Shown: one piece after another, positions 20,111-29,107 of the stretch
Numbering within the stretch: the stretch's first letter is position 1
Layout of the letters: every line of letters begins with the position of its first letter
From: Allorhodopirellula solitaria
Lineage (GTDB): Bacteria; Planctomycetota; Planctomycetia; Pirellulales; Pirellulaceae
Direction: 5' to 3'
DNA: 64,000 bases
Assembly: GCF_007859855.1 (NCBI RefSeq)
Contig: NZ_SJPK01000004.1
Span: 546,422 to 610,421, forward strand
The notes under the pieces: model-generated
The model's input: the letters and a program-made list of their open reading frames with translations, nothing else
The model's database searches: none
Told to the model about the DNA's origin: nothing
Position numbers and translations under genes: made by a program

Positions 20111-20495
20111 TGGATCGAGAAACCTCCGGACGCGGCAAAAGGAAGTGCTTTGTATTGGGCCCGCTATAGAAGTACGTCAGCTCGTCATCGAACTTACCGA
20201 ATGATTCTTCGACACAGTCGTGAATACTGCGATTGATAGTCGCCACCGACCACGGGCATGCCCTCACATCAAGGAAATTAGGAAAATTCCGTTTTGGCAT
20301 AGTAAGTTCACGCTCCCGGGTGACGTCTTTCATTGGAAGGGGGCCGTCTTTTCACGAAAAACGCGTGGAGCGGTGGCTTCTTTATCCTAATTCCGTTTCA
20401 GAAAATTGGCATGTTTTGCTTAGAAGTTTCCTGCTGATTCGCTCATTGCGAGTTTTTAGGCACCTGCTTTTCCACCTTTCAAAGGAGTCGTGTTG
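20111..20495. other. Intergenic promoter region
   Basis: This 385-base region separates the minus-strand sigma operon from the plus-strand lipoprotein gene, so it must hold two divergent promoters. No confident promoter boxes or open frame with family character were seen. A clear AAAGGAG at 20481-20487 belongs to the downstream lipoprotein gene. Confidence 0.5.
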
Positions 20496-20666
20496 ATGCG
20501 TCCTCTCTATCTGCAAGTTCTTTGTTCACTGCTCACGTGCGGCTTTATTGCCGGATGTGGCAATACAACAGAAACCACAAGCTTAGGTGCCATGGACCCC
20601 AGTGAAGAAATGGGAATGGAAGAAGAGAACATCAAGCCAGTCCGTGTGCCGGCATCGGAGGTCTGA
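20496..20666 (+). CDS. Small lipoprotein
   Basis: 56 residues, too short for most gene finders. The N-terminus MRPLYLQVLCSLLTCGF is a lipoprotein signal with lipobox IAGC (Cys21 would be lipidated), followed by a short acidic, Met-rich tail (DPSEEMGMEEENIKP). AAAGGAG lies about nine bases before the ATG. It is 215 bases upstream of a DUF1559 prepilin-type gene; small lipoproteins beside DUF1559 genes are frequent in Rhodopirellula relatives. Function unknown. Confidence 0.75.
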   Translation: MRPLYLQVLCSLLTCGFIAGCGNTTETTSLGAMDPSEEMGMEEENIKPVRVPASEV

Positions 20667-20881
20667 GGACTAGTTTTTAATCGATGTTCGATGACGTTTT
20701 GCGGTTGTCGAACTCGTTCAGACGAGAAGGATCTTGGCAATCACAGTTCCCGCTTCAAGTGCCGACCCGAAAACGGGTCTGACTCTTTGGACGCGAGTCA
20801 TTTGACATGTTTTTAACGGCCTCGCCGGAGAGGGTTACCCCTTTTGCGGATAGGCTCTTAGTCATCATTTTTGAGGTTGAT

Positions 20882-22081
20882 ATGTATTCGTTTCATTCCA
20901 AAAGACAGGGTTTCACCCTGGTTGAGCTCCTCGTCGTGATCGCCATCATTGGTGTTTTGGTGGGATTGTTACTACCTGCGGTCCAAGCTGCTCGGGAGGC
21001 GGCACGGCGCATGAGTTGTAGTAATAACTTCAAGCAGCTCGGGCTTTCCCTGCACAACTACCACTCCGCCTATGACAAACTTCCGATGGGAAGTGGCGGG
21101 ACGGGTATCGATAGCAACACCAACTCTCCCGATGCGAATAATCTGCGTTTGAGTGGCTTGATCGCGATGTTGCCCTACATGGAACAGCAAGCGCTTTGGC
21201 AAGCGATTTCCAATCCGTTCCAATCCGAAGCTGGTTATATGTTCCCTGCGATGGGACCGACTCCCGGATCCAATGATCCTGTGTTCGCAGGCGCTGCCTA
21301 TGAGCCGTTCCGACAACAATCGCCGACGATTCGTTGTCCGAGTGACTCGGCACGTCACGGCGGAATGGCCCAAACGAACTACGCGTTCAATTACGGTGAC
21401 GGTGGGCGATTCGTTGGTTGCGCCTACGCTGACACGCACACTCGCTTTAACAGTTCATGGACGGGCAATACCGGTGATAAAGCATCCAAGCGTGGTGCGT
21501 TCACGCGAGAGTACCAGTTTGGTTTTCGAGACATTCGCGATGGGTTATCCAATACGATCGCGATGGCTGAAATCGGTGTTGGCGACAGTACCCCCGAGGG
21601 GCGAGAAATCATAGCGTATCAGTTCCAACTCGATAACGCGCTCTATGCTCGACAACCTATTCTCGGATGCAAGAATGAACAGGGAGGCCAAGTCACGGAC
21701 CCCGAGAACCCGCGGCGGTACGCGGCGGGGACGTTGTATCCTCGCGGTCGGCGTTGGGCGGAGGGTCACATCGGCTACACGGGGATCACGACGGTGTTGC
21801 CACCGAATTCGCCAACCTGCCGGATGCCCTCGAGCACAGCGTTGGGGGGGATGTCAGGAGTCTATTCGGCAGGCAGTTACCATGCCGGTGGAGCGCATGT
21901 CTTGCTCTGTGATGGCGCAGTTCGCTTTGTTACCGAATCGGTCGATAGCGGCGAGGATGCAGCTGCGTGGACGGTGTCGATCGGCGGAAATCACAAGGCG
22001 CCGGGCTCGAAAAGTCCTTTCGGGGTCTGGGGCGCCATGGGAACTCGCAGTGCCGACGAAACGGCAAGCTTGGATCAGTAA
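20882..22081 (+). CDS. DUF1559 prepilin-type protein
   Basis: 399 residues. A type IV prepilin/pseudopilin leader (residues 1-35) has the cleavage motif QGFTLVELLVVIAIIGVLVG, with the conserved Glu at +5 of the mature protein, followed by the DUF1559 (SBP_bac_10) domain. The C-terminal GGAHVLLCDGAVRFV is the family's H-x9-DG motif. Planctomycetes carry dozens of these exported, membrane-tethered proteins; their role is unknown. The frame opens at 20807, but GAGG just before ATG 20882 and the leader motif fix the start. Confidence 0.92.
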   Translation: MYSFHSKRQGFTLVELLVVIAIIGVLVGLLLPAVQAAREAARRMSCSNNFKQLGLSLHNYHSAYDKLPMGSGGTGIDSNTNSPDANNLRLSGLIAMLPYMEQQALWQAISNPFQSEAGYMFPAMGPTPGSNDPVFAGAAYEPFRQQSPTIRCPSDSARHGGMAQTNYAFNYGDGGRFVGCAYADTHTRFNSSWTGNTGDKASKRGAFTREYQFGFRDIRDGLSNTIAMAEIGVGDSTPEGREIIAYQFQLDNALYARQPILGCKNEQGGQVTDPENPRRYAAGTLYPRGRRWAEGHIGYTGITTVLPPNSPTCRMPSSTALGGMSGVYSAGSYHAGGAHVLLCDGAVRFVTESVDSGEDAAAWTVSIGGNHKAPGSKSPFGVWGAMGTRSADETASLDQ

Positions 22082-22431
22082 GTAACGCGTTATCAATTAG
22101 TGTGGCTGATCCGACGGAAGGGTGCGCCCGAGCTTTTTTTCAAGGCATGGCTCCCGTATCGAAGGATTTATTTGTGGGATGTGATTATCAATGTTAGACT
22201 GGCACTGCCGGGAGAAACGGAGCCGAGCTCTGCAGAGGTGCTGGCTTGGCAAGGGATATCTCGGTCGCCAGCGTTTCCCTGCAAAAGCGGTACGCCAATG
22301 GTGTTGTCGGTCCCTGGCGAGCGTTTGTTCGTCAGGGACGCATTGTTGAACGATCATTGGATACGAGAGCCATGCCTCAAAAAACCTTCCGCTGTGCTCT
22401 GCGCACGCTTCGGTCGGATGAACCCAAAATG
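22082..22431. mobile_element. Small element with long inverted ends (MITE-like)
   Basis: Positions about 22109-22180 and 22325-22430 are imperfect inverted copies of each other: GATCCGACGGAAGGGTGCGC followed by TTCAAGGCATGGCTCCCGTA on the plus strand, and the corresponding GTTCATCCGACCGAAGCGTG and GAGGCATGGCTCTCGTAT on the minus strand. The outer arm also matches 62113-62172, directly after the ISL3-type transposase fragment. The 145-base centre has no open frame of note. I infer a non-autonomous element mobilised by, or derived from, an ISL3-type insertion sequence. Confidence 0.5.
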
Positions 22432-22920
22432 CTACGTTTGTTTGCCGTCGGGATGATCTTGGTGCCAGCGGGTGGCTTTCTGTAGTAGGCGATCGAACGT
22501 GGCTGCGAAAGCTTTCTTGTCTTTTTCGTTATACGGGGCGCTGCCGCTGGTAACGACGCCTGTACCGCGAAGAGAATCCATGAAGTTGCGCATCGACAGG
22601 CGACTGGCGATATTCGCTGCTGAATACTCTTCCCCGCGTGGATCGATGACGAGCAAGCCTTTGGCGACGAGATCGGCGGCCAGCGGGAGGTCGGCGGTGA
22701 TGGCCAGTTCCATCGGTTGGCCGTGTTTGACGATATACCGATCGGCTTGGTCGGCTCCCTCGCGGACGACAACCGATCGTGCCGTCGCTGCGGCAGCCGG
22801 TGGAATCGGGATGGGTTGGTTGGCGACGAGAATCGTCTCAATGTTTCGCCGCGTGGCGGCGCGAAACACGATCGTTTTGACGTCCGTCGGGGCGGCGTCC
22901 GCATCGACCCAGATCTTCAT
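22432..22920 (-). CDS. YaiI/YqxD (DUF188) family protein
   Basis: 162 residues, the normal family length. [11 protein letters not shown] at the N-terminus and [24 protein letters not shown] near the C-terminus are family signatures; the fold is PIN-like and a nuclease role is suspected but unproven. The ATG at 22920 overlaps the nadE stop as ATGA, so translation is probably coupled. The longer frame to 22977 would lie inside nadE. Confidence 0.9.
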   Translation of the reverse strand: MKIWVDADAAPTDVKTIVFRAATRRNIETILVANQPIPIPPAAAATARSVVVREGADQADRYIVKHGQPMELAITADLPLAADLVAKGLLVIDPRGEEYSAANIASRLSMRNFMDSLRGTGVVTSGSAPYNEKDKKAFAATFDRLLQKATRWHQDHPDGKQT

Positions 22921-24956
22921 GATTTCGGCCGCTCGGATTGAAAGGCTGCCGCGGAAGCATCCGACGGCATCCGCCAATCGCCACGGGGCGAGAGCGATAC
23001 TGAACCGACCTTGGGGCCATCGGGGACGCAGTTGCGTTTGTACTGGCTGGCGAAGAATCGGCGGATGAATGTCCGCAAGGTCTGTTCAATCACATCATCG
23101 CTATGGGGCTCGGCGAATGTCGCGGTGCCGGCCAGGAAGCGGAGTTTGTCCACATCGCAGCCGCCACGAACAAAGTGATAGAGAAAGAAGTCGTGCAATT
23201 CATAAGGGCCGAGAGACGCCTCGGTGCTTTGCCGGATTTGACCATCGCTCGTCGGCGGCAAAAGTTCCGGCGAAATCGGGGTATCGGCGATGCCATGCAG
23301 GAGTGTTCTCATCTCGCCCTCGTAGCGATGGTCGGCAATATAACGGACGAGGTATCGAACGAGCGTTTTGGGGATCGAGCAGTTGACGTTGTACATCGAC
23401 ATGTGGTCGCCGTTGTAGGTGCTCCACCCCAACGCTTGCTCGCTGAGATCGCCTGTGCCGAGCACGAAGCCACGGCTCATCAGCAGCAGCGTTCGCATCC
23501 GGGCCTGCACATTCTCGAAGACCAGGTCCGAGGCGTCGTCGTCGGTCGACTCCAGTGCTTGCTGGAGGTTCGCAATGTCGGTTTGCTCGCTTACCTCGAT
23601 TCCCATCGGTGAGTGCTCTAGCCCTGTGAATGTGTCGAGCGAGAGTTGCCGGATGTCGATGGTTCGGCAGGTCACCCCGAGTCGTTCGACAAGGTCAACG
23701 GCGTTGTTGCGCGTATGTGACGTGGTTCCAAAACCCGGCATGACGAGCGCCTCGATCACGCTCCGGTCACGCTGCAGATGATCGACGGCACCGATCGCAA
23801 CCAACAGAGCGAGCGTGCTGTCGAGACCGCCGGAAACACCGATCGAGAGCGTGAGGTCTTCCGGCAGCCCCGCGAGGCGCTTGACCAATCCGCCGGTTTG
23901 AATGGCTAAAATCTCGGCACAGCGCGCCTCTCGCTCAGACGCCTCATCGGGCACGAAGGGATGCGGGTCGATGCGTCGCTGCAGCTTCACGCGAGATTTC
24001 GCAGCGGTCTGCGGCGGGGTGGATGGTTCGACATCGATCCAGCGATACCGGCGAGGCAGTGAATCTCGAAAATCGTCGAAGGATCCCATCACTCGCCGAT
24101 CATGCATGAGACGCTGCAGATCGAGATCCCGAGTCAACTGGGCTGGCTCGGGCAAGATCGGGTGCTCGCCATCGCCGATGCGGCGGGACTGTCCTAGCAG
24201 TCCGCCGTTTTCAGCAATCAGACAGTGGCCTCCGTAAACGAGGTCGCTCGTCGACTCGCCGCCGCCTGCGGAGGCATAGACGTAGCCGCAGATTAACCGC
24301 CCTGATTGGCTGACGACGAGATCGCGCCGCCACTGTGCCTTGCCCACAGTCTCATTGCTCGCCGACAGATTCGCAACGACGTTGGCGCCGGCGATCACTG
24401 CGTGCGAGCTCGGTGGGACAGGCACCCAGAGATCTTCACATATCTCCGCAGCGAGCACCGCGTCTCGATCGCGAAACAGCAGATCGGTGCCGAAAGGAAT
24501 CTCTTCGCCGCCGATCGATACGCTCTCGGGGTCACCGGAGCTGGCGGCGCGGAAATGCCGTCCCTCGTAAAATTCGCGGTAGGTCGGCAGGAACGTCTTG
24601 GGAACGATCCCCCACAACCGGCCACGCCCGACGATTGCGGCCACATTCATGACGCTCGTCCCTACCGCCAAAGGCAAACCGGCGGCTACGATCGCATGCA
24701 TCGCAGCGGTAGCTTCGACCAACTCCAGTAGGGCGTCTCGGGCGGCATCGAGCAGCGTCCCCGTGGCAAACAGATCGCCACAGGTGTAGCCGGTCAAACC
24801 GAGTTCGGGCAGCACGATCAGATCCGAGTCTTCAGACTGCTGCAGCATCACAATCGACGCCTGCACATTGAACTTTGGGTCGGCCACCCGCAGATCCGGG
24901 GAAGCAGCCGTTACGCGGTAGTAACCATGCTGACGCACGGGGTCCGGAAGAGGCAT
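22917..24956 (-). CDS. nadE: Glutamine-dependent NAD+ synthetase
   Basis: 679 residues, the length of two-domain glutamine-hydrolysing NAD+ synthetases. An N-terminal nitrilase-type domain (about 1-300) has catalytic Glu in [14 protein letters not shown], Lys in [17 protein letters not shown] and Cys in EICEDLWVP. The synthetase domain starts with the P-loop-like [17 protein letters not shown] near residue 375. It makes NAD+ from nicotinate adenine dinucleotide, glutamine and ATP. It is followed with a 4-base overlap by the DUF188 gene. Confidence 0.95.
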   Translation of the reverse strand: MPLPDPVRQHGYYRVTAASPDLRVADPKFNVQASIVMLQQSEDSDLIVLPELGLTGYTCGDLFATGTLLDAARDALLELVEATAAMHAIVAAGLPLAVGTSVMNVAAIVGRGRLWGIVPKTFLPTYREFYEGRHFRAASSGDPESVSIGGEEIPFGTDLLFRDRDAVLAAEICEDLWVPVPPSSHAVIAGANVVANLSASNETVGKAQWRRDLVVSQSGRLICGYVYASAGGGESTSDLVYGGHCLIAENGGLLGQSRRIGDGEHPILPEPAQLTRDLDLQRLMHDRRVMGSFDDFRDSLPRRYRWIDVEPSTPPQTAAKSRVKLQRRIDPHPFVPDEASEREARCAEILAIQTGGLVKRLAGLPEDLTLSIGVSGGLDSTLALLVAIGAVDHLQRDRSVIEALVMPGFGTTSHTRNNAVDLVERLGVTCRTIDIRQLSLDTFTGLEHSPMGIEVSEQTDIANLQQALESTDDDASDLVFENVQARMRTLLLMSRGFVLGTGDLSEQALGWSTYNGDHMSMYNVNCSIPKTLVRYLVRYIADHRYEGEMRTLLHGIADTPISPELLPPTSDGQIRQSTEASLGPYELHDFFLYHFVRGGCDVDKLRFLAGTATFAEPHSDDVIEQTLRTFIRRFFASQYKRNCVPDGPKVGSVSLSPRGDWRMPSDASAAAFQSERPKS

Positions 24957-25243
24957 TCGCGCCGCTTTCTTTCAATTCAGGGTAAGCAAGAAAATCGAGT
25001 CGAGTCCGCCTGCCGCGAACCTTGTACTCACTGACAGACTCTGGCAGGGGTACCGCAGTTCGTCGGAGTCGATGAGATGAGAGCATAGTCTCAATCACCG
25101 ACTACGCGACGGTGGCCACGGGACGCGGGGTGCAAGTATAGCGGCTGGGCCCGCCTATTTGCAGCTCGGACTCGCCTACTTCGCGGGCTGTCCATTGATT
25201 CTTCGCCAACGAAATAGCAGTAACATTCACGACGCAATGTCCT

Positions 25244-25288
25244 TTGTAAATCAGGAACTTTTGTAAAGCAGGGATTTGTCCTTGTAAA
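25244..25288 (+). promoter_or_regulatory. Three TTGTAAA direct repeats upstream of csrA
   Basis: TTGTAAA occurs at 25244-25250, 25261-25267 and 25282-25288, spaced 17 and 21 bases apart, in an AT-rich patch about 265 bases before csrA. Spacing near two helical turns suggests a regulator binding region, but no known operator was recognised. Confidence 0.35.
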
Positions 25289-25498
25289 TCCTTCCGTTTC
25301 CGCCCGGTCTGGAATTTTCGAACGCTTAAACGAATGTTTCTAAGTGATTGTTGCGAAGAGACTTACGACCTTTCGAGGTTGCCAGGTGTCGGTTTTGGCA
25401 TCCCGGTTGCATTACCACTCTTTCGTTGCCGGCTGAGGCGAGGACTTCAGCGGCGGCCCCCGCCTTTCCCATCTTTTCGAGTTTCAATCCTGGTTTCT

Positions 25499-25527
25499 CA
25501 CTGCCGCTCATCTTTCGAGCGGCAGTG
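25499..25527 (+). promoter_or_regulatory. Perfect 11-bp hairpin in the csrA leader
   Basis: CACTGCCGCTC at 25499-25509 pairs with GAGCGGCAGTG at 25517-25527 around a 7-base loop (ATCTTTC). It lies 13 bases before the AAGGAG ribosome site of csrA. No T-run follows, so a terminator is unlikely; a role in leader folding and translational control is inferred. Confidence 0.6.
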
Positions 25528-25552
25528 GGGCCTGGGCACTAAGGAGAATGCC

Positions 25553-26086
25553 ATGTTGGTTCTGACACGAAAACTGAACGAAAAAATCAAAATCGGTGAC
25601 GACGTAACGATCACGATCATCAAGCTGCGAAACAATCAGATCCGAATCGGTATCGAGGCTCCTCGCGACGTTCGCGTACTGCGAGCGGAATTGGAGCACG
25701 CCGTCCGCAGCGACGAATCGGACGCTCAACCGGTAGCGGCTGTCGAGTCAAGCAATGCTGACCGCGCTGTCCCGAGCAATCGAGTGCGAGAGTTTCTCGC
25801 TGACCATTCCACTGAGGCTGACACGCGGCCGCGTCAACCACGAGGCAAGCATGTTGTCGATGGGCTGATGTCGGCTGACGAGATGGTCGCCGCTGGAAAA
25901 GACAGTGATGACGAACGGTTTGACGATGATTCTCAGCCTGAGCACGATGGAGATCACTCCCCCTCAGCCGCGCTGCAGGTTTTTTCGGGTAAGATTGGCT
26001 GCGACGGAGAGCTTCGTGAGCACAGCCCTGCTACTGAGGCTCGGCTGTCACGAGCTCCCCTGGCAGGCTTTTTTACCGCCCCTTGA
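25553..26086 (+). CDS. csrA: Carbon storage regulator CsrA with long acidic C-terminal tail
   Basis: 177 residues. The first 55 or so form canonical CsrA (MLVLTRKLNEKIKIGDDVTI, RIGIEAPRDVRVLRAEL), an RNA-binding protein that controls translation at GGA-containing leaders. Standard CsrA is 60-75 residues; here about 115 extra residues, low-complexity and rich in Ser, Asp, Glu and Arg, follow. ATG at 25553 is fixed by the conserved N-terminus and AAGGAG at 25541-25546. The context ACTAAGGAGA resembles a CsrA target, which would allow autoregulation; this is inferred. Confidence 0.9.
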   Translation: MLVLTRKLNEKIKIGDDVTITIIKLRNNQIRIGIEAPRDVRVLRAELEHAVRSDESDAQPVAAVESSNADRAVPSNRVREFLADHSTEADTRPRQPRGKHVVDGLMSADEMVAAGKDSDDERFDDDSQPEHDGDHSPSAALQVFSGKIGCDGELREHSPATEARLSRAPLAGFFTAP

Positions 26087-26107
26087 ACCCCGTGAATTGT
26101 TGCGTCG

Positions 26108-26752
26108 ATGCCCGAGCGAGATGCCACCATCGACCGCGTTTTGTTGATCCCTGGACTCTTGGAACCGCCGATGGCCATGTGGCCGCTGCGGCGCGTCTTG
26201 AGCAAACGCTGGGATCCTGTTGAGATCTGGCGAGACCGCCTGATCTTTCGCGACATCGACGCCACCGTCACCCGACTCTCGCGTTGGATCGAAGACGATG
26301 GTAGTGGCTCGTCGATCGCGATCGTTACTCATAGTTTTGGAGATTGGTTGGCGCGTCGTGCGATCGCACGAACACCTGGACACCGCGTCATCGCACTTGC
26401 TTCGGTCGCGCCTGTGATGCGCAGCGGCTGCATTATCAAGGCAATCCACTATGCCGGTGGTGACCTCATTCCTGAAATCGCGATCGTCTCTCATCCCGAT
26501 CGCGCGGCTGAGAATCTCGAGTGTGACCCGAATGTCGATCGAATGGTGCTCTGGGCCAAAATCGACCTGGGGGTCAGTGAAATTGATCTCAGCCGTTTAC
26601 CCCATATCGCGGTCCATCGAGTCGCTGCGACTCACCTGAGCATCATCATGCAGCCCAATGTCATGAGCAGGATCGAACGGTTTCTAAGCACATCAGGAGA
26701 AATGAATCCGCACAACTCTTGTGAGCGGGTAACAGCGGGTACCCGCGGCTAG
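26108..26752 (+). CDS. Alpha/beta-hydrolase-like protein
   Basis: 214 residues. VLLIPGLLEPPMAMWPLRRVL followed by IAIVTHSFGDWLARRAI fits a small lipase/esterase-like hydrolase with nucleophile Ser76 in THSFG instead of the more usual GHSxG; HL near residue 192 may supply the catalytic His. It starts 21 bases after csrA and may share its transcript. The last 20 residues look unstructured. Substrate unknown. Confidence 0.7.
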   Translation: MPERDATIDRVLLIPGLLEPPMAMWPLRRVLSKRWDPVEIWRDRLIFRDIDATVTRLSRWIEDDGSGSSIAIVTHSFGDWLARRAIARTPGHRVIALASVAPVMRSGCIIKAIHYAGGDLIPEIAIVSHPDRAAENLECDPNVDRMVLWAKIDLGVSEIDLSRLPHIAVHRVAATHLSIIMQPNVMSRIERFLSTSGEMNPHNSCERVTAGTRG

Positions 26753-27227
26753 CGCCGAATGGCACTTCCTTTGGATCCGTCTACCAACGCGGTGAAGCAT
26801 TTCTGCTAAGCGTTCCGTCATGTCGCGTGATCCATAAGCGGCGAATTGGAAGTGGACGGGGCGACGAGCTTTCGATTACCCACAAGTATCCTGCAAGGGA
26901 TGAAAGAAGATAGTCGTAGGTAAGCGCAGCGCCACCTACGGTTGTTCGTTGAAGATGGAGCGTCGACCCCGAAGTGGGTCGCAGACCTCGTCGAGAATGA
27001 TCTTCCACCCCATTCGGGGTTGGCACGCGTGTTTCTCAGCGTTTCCGTTGGTATTCGCTTGCGCTTGACCACCGGCTACTTTCTTCAACGCCTTTGGCGT
27101 GGGAAAACTTGCAGGGTTCAACAGCTCGTCGCCTCGACCACTACAGAGAAGCTTTCGCTAAATCCGCCACTTTTTGATCACGCGTTGCAAAGCGACAGCT
27201 TGTGGCCTCGCTGACGATAGCACAAGT
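26753..27227. repeat. Non-coding region with a copy of a dispersed repeat
   Basis: Read on the minus strand, about 26936 to 26866 (GGCGCTGCGCTTACCTACGA, then ATCCCTTGCAGGATACTTGT) aligns with plus-strand 128-205 (GGCGCTGCGCTGACCTACGG, then GGGATACTTGTTGGTAACTG). The rest has short open frames on both strands but none with plausible protein character. It looks like an old repeat or degraded insertion. Confidence 0.5.
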
Positions 27228-27638
27228 TTACCCGCCACCGATCGCTTGGCTGCGGAGATGTTCGGCGCGGCCGAGCACCTCGTCGGAAGATTCTGTCACG
27301 GCGGGGACCAGTTCCACGTCGATGATGCGTTCGTCGCGAATCTCGCCTGGCCAGAGTGTTTCGCTGACGAATTCTGCCACGGGCCATTCATACCAGGGTG
27401 GCTTGATTTTTCGGCGAATTGTTTCCGTGCGATAGCCTTCTTTTTCTACCCGAATCTCTCGTGTTCCATAGTACACAAAACTGGTGGCCGCGGGGCTGGT
27501 CCCGATCAGCTGGTTATCGATCGAGACCGTTGCACCGGGAGGGGAGGTACGTACCGTCATACGCCGCCGCACGCACCCGCTGCTGAGGCAAGACAACATG
27601 ACGACGATCGCCGCGGCAGCGTAAGCAGCCGAACGCAC
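27228..27638 (-). CDS. PEGA-domain lipoprotein
   Basis: About 136 residues from GTG 27638. MRSAAYAAAAIVVMLSCLSS then GC forms a lipoprotein signal, with lipidated Cys at about residue 22. A PEGA domain follows (TVRTSPPGATVSIDNQLIGT, REIRVEKEGYRTETIRRKI), a beta-sandwich motif found in surface proteins. The frame can be extended to a TTG at 27707, giving an unusually long leader, so I prefer the GTG. Role unknown; a cell-envelope location is likely. Confidence 0.75.
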   Translation of the reverse strand: MRSAAYAAAAIVVMLSCLSSGCVRRRMTVRTSPPGATVSIDNQLIGTSPAATSFVYYGTREIRVEKEGYRTETIRRKIKPPWYEWPVAEFVSETLWPGEIRDERIIDVELVPAVTESSDEVLGRAEHLRSQAIGGG

Positions 27639-27804
27639 GGAGCGGTGCGAACACGTCAAGGACGTGGGGTGAGTATGTTGCTGAGCGTGAAACACGATGG
27701 GGCCCAAGCGAGGTCATGATCAAAGTCGCAGAATACATCCGAACTAGCAATTGTTGGGATCGGCTGGCTAGACCAAACTTGAATGAATCCTATTCGACCG
27801 CCAC

Positions 27805-28842
27805 TTATAATCGCCGCAAGCCATCCTCGGTCATCGGTGTCGGGATTTCGGTATCGATCTCGTCGATCCGGCTGAGCGTCTCGGCATCGAGAATCAGGTC
27901 AGCGGCAGTGAGGCTTTCACGCAGCTGCTCGATCGAGGTGGCGCCGATGATCGTGGAGGCGACGAAATCGTGCTGCCTGCTCCAGGCCACCGCCAAGGCG
28001 GTCACGGAGACACCGATCGACTCGGCAATATTCATCAATCGCCGTGTTGTCTCGATCGTGCGATCGTTGACGAAGCGTTCGGCCATGCGTTTCTGGCGTT
28101 CTCCGTCGCCGACGAGATAATCGGTGAAGCGAGCCCCTGGCGGGGGGCCGCCATTGTACTTGCCCGTCAGCACGCCTCCGCCGAGTGGTGAGTACGGCAG
28201 TAAGCTGACGTTTTCTCGGCGACAAACCTGTGCCAGCTCACTCTCGCAGCGACGGTTGATCAGGCTGAAATTATTCTGCACGGTTTGATACCGCTCGACG
28301 CCGCACACGTCGGCGGCCCATAAACTCTTCATCAGCCCCCACGAGGTTTCGTTGCTGCAGCCGATCACCCGCACCTTGCCGGAGCGTTTGAGGTGCGTCA
28401 ACGCATCGAGAATTTCCTCATAGGGCAAGCCATGATCGGGCCAGTGAATCTGATAAAGATCGATATAGTCGGTCCCCAACCGGCGGAGCGAATCGTCGCA
28501 GGATCGGAGGATCTGATGACGGTCCAAGGTCGTCCGGCCATGACGCACCGGGGGAGGGAACCAACCGTGGCCGGGGCCCGTAATCTTGGTTGCCACAGTG
28601 ATCGAATCGCGGGGCTTGCCCGCGAGCCAACGGCCGAAAATTTCCTCCGTCACGCCAACTGTGTCTTTCTGTGGCGGGACCGGGTAGATCTCAGCGGCGT
28701 CGAAAAAATTGATTCCGGAATCGGCGGCCACATCGCAAATGGCGTGCGAAAGTGTTTCGTCGCATGAGCTACCGAACGTCATCGTCCCCATGCAGATATC
28801 CGAAACAGTGATTCCGCTGCTGCCTAGTCGTCGTTGTTGCAT
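27805..28842 (-). CDS. Aldo/keto reductase (Tas-like)
   Basis: 345 residues with the AKR catalytic tetrad at Asp48 and Tyr53 (FFDAAEIYP), Lys86 (VATKI) and His133 (YQIHWPD), and the C-terminal cofactor motif IIGATSIEQLRESL. Reduces carbonyl compounds with NADPH; the length and PPQKDTVGVTEEIFGRWL segment match the Tas/YajO-type subgroup. ATG 28842 matches the family start; ATG 28848 is equally possible, with AAGGA four bases before it and ten before 28842. The frame runs open to 29145 across the divergent gene. Substrate not predictable. Confidence 0.88.
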   Translation of the reverse strand: MQQRRLGSSGITVSDICMGTMTFGSSCDETLSHAICDVAADSGINFFDAAEIYPVPPQKDTVGVTEEIFGRWLAGKPRDSITVATKITGPGHGWFPPPVRHGRTTLDRHQILRSCDDSLRRLGTDYIDLYQIHWPDHGLPYEEILDALTHLKRSGKVRVIGCSNETSWGLMKSLWAADVCGVERYQTVQNNFSLINRRCESELAQVCRRENVSLLPYSPLGGGVLTGKYNGGPPPGARFTDYLVGDGERQKRMAERFVNDRTIETTRRLMNIAESIGVSVTALAVAWSRQHDFVASTIIGATSIEQLRESLTAADLILDAETLSRIDEIDTEIPTPMTEDGLRRL

Positions 28843-29107
28843 CGTCATGGGTTCCTTGGGAAGGAGTCGGTTTGCAGTTACAATGAACGGTTGTTGGGTT
28901 GTAGCGTTCTGACGCCAAGCATCAATCCCACACCCGCTCCTACACTCCCTCCTCGCACTCCCCACCGCCTGCCTCGTGTCTGACCATGCTGATTCTATCG
29001 TGCCTGCCCACTCTGCGGCCCCGAGTACTCGCCCGGTCTGCGGAGGGGGGAAGAGCAGCTGTGGACCGCGGCGCGCCGACCCGCAGCCGCCGCAGGAGCA
29101 GCTCCCG

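Larger units (their letters stand above)
24957..25552. other. Divergent intergenic region upstream of nadE and csrA
   Basis: No gene supported in 596 bases. Noted inside: three TTGTAAA motifs at 25244, 25261 and 25282 and an 11-bp perfect hairpin at 25499-25527. The frame open from 25334 into csrA has no family character upstream of 25553. Confidence 0.5.

Noticed and set aside
25499-25527. Hairpin upstream of csrA as a terminator
   Set aside because: The hairpin is followed by GGGG and not by a T-run, and lies only 13 bases before a ribosome site.
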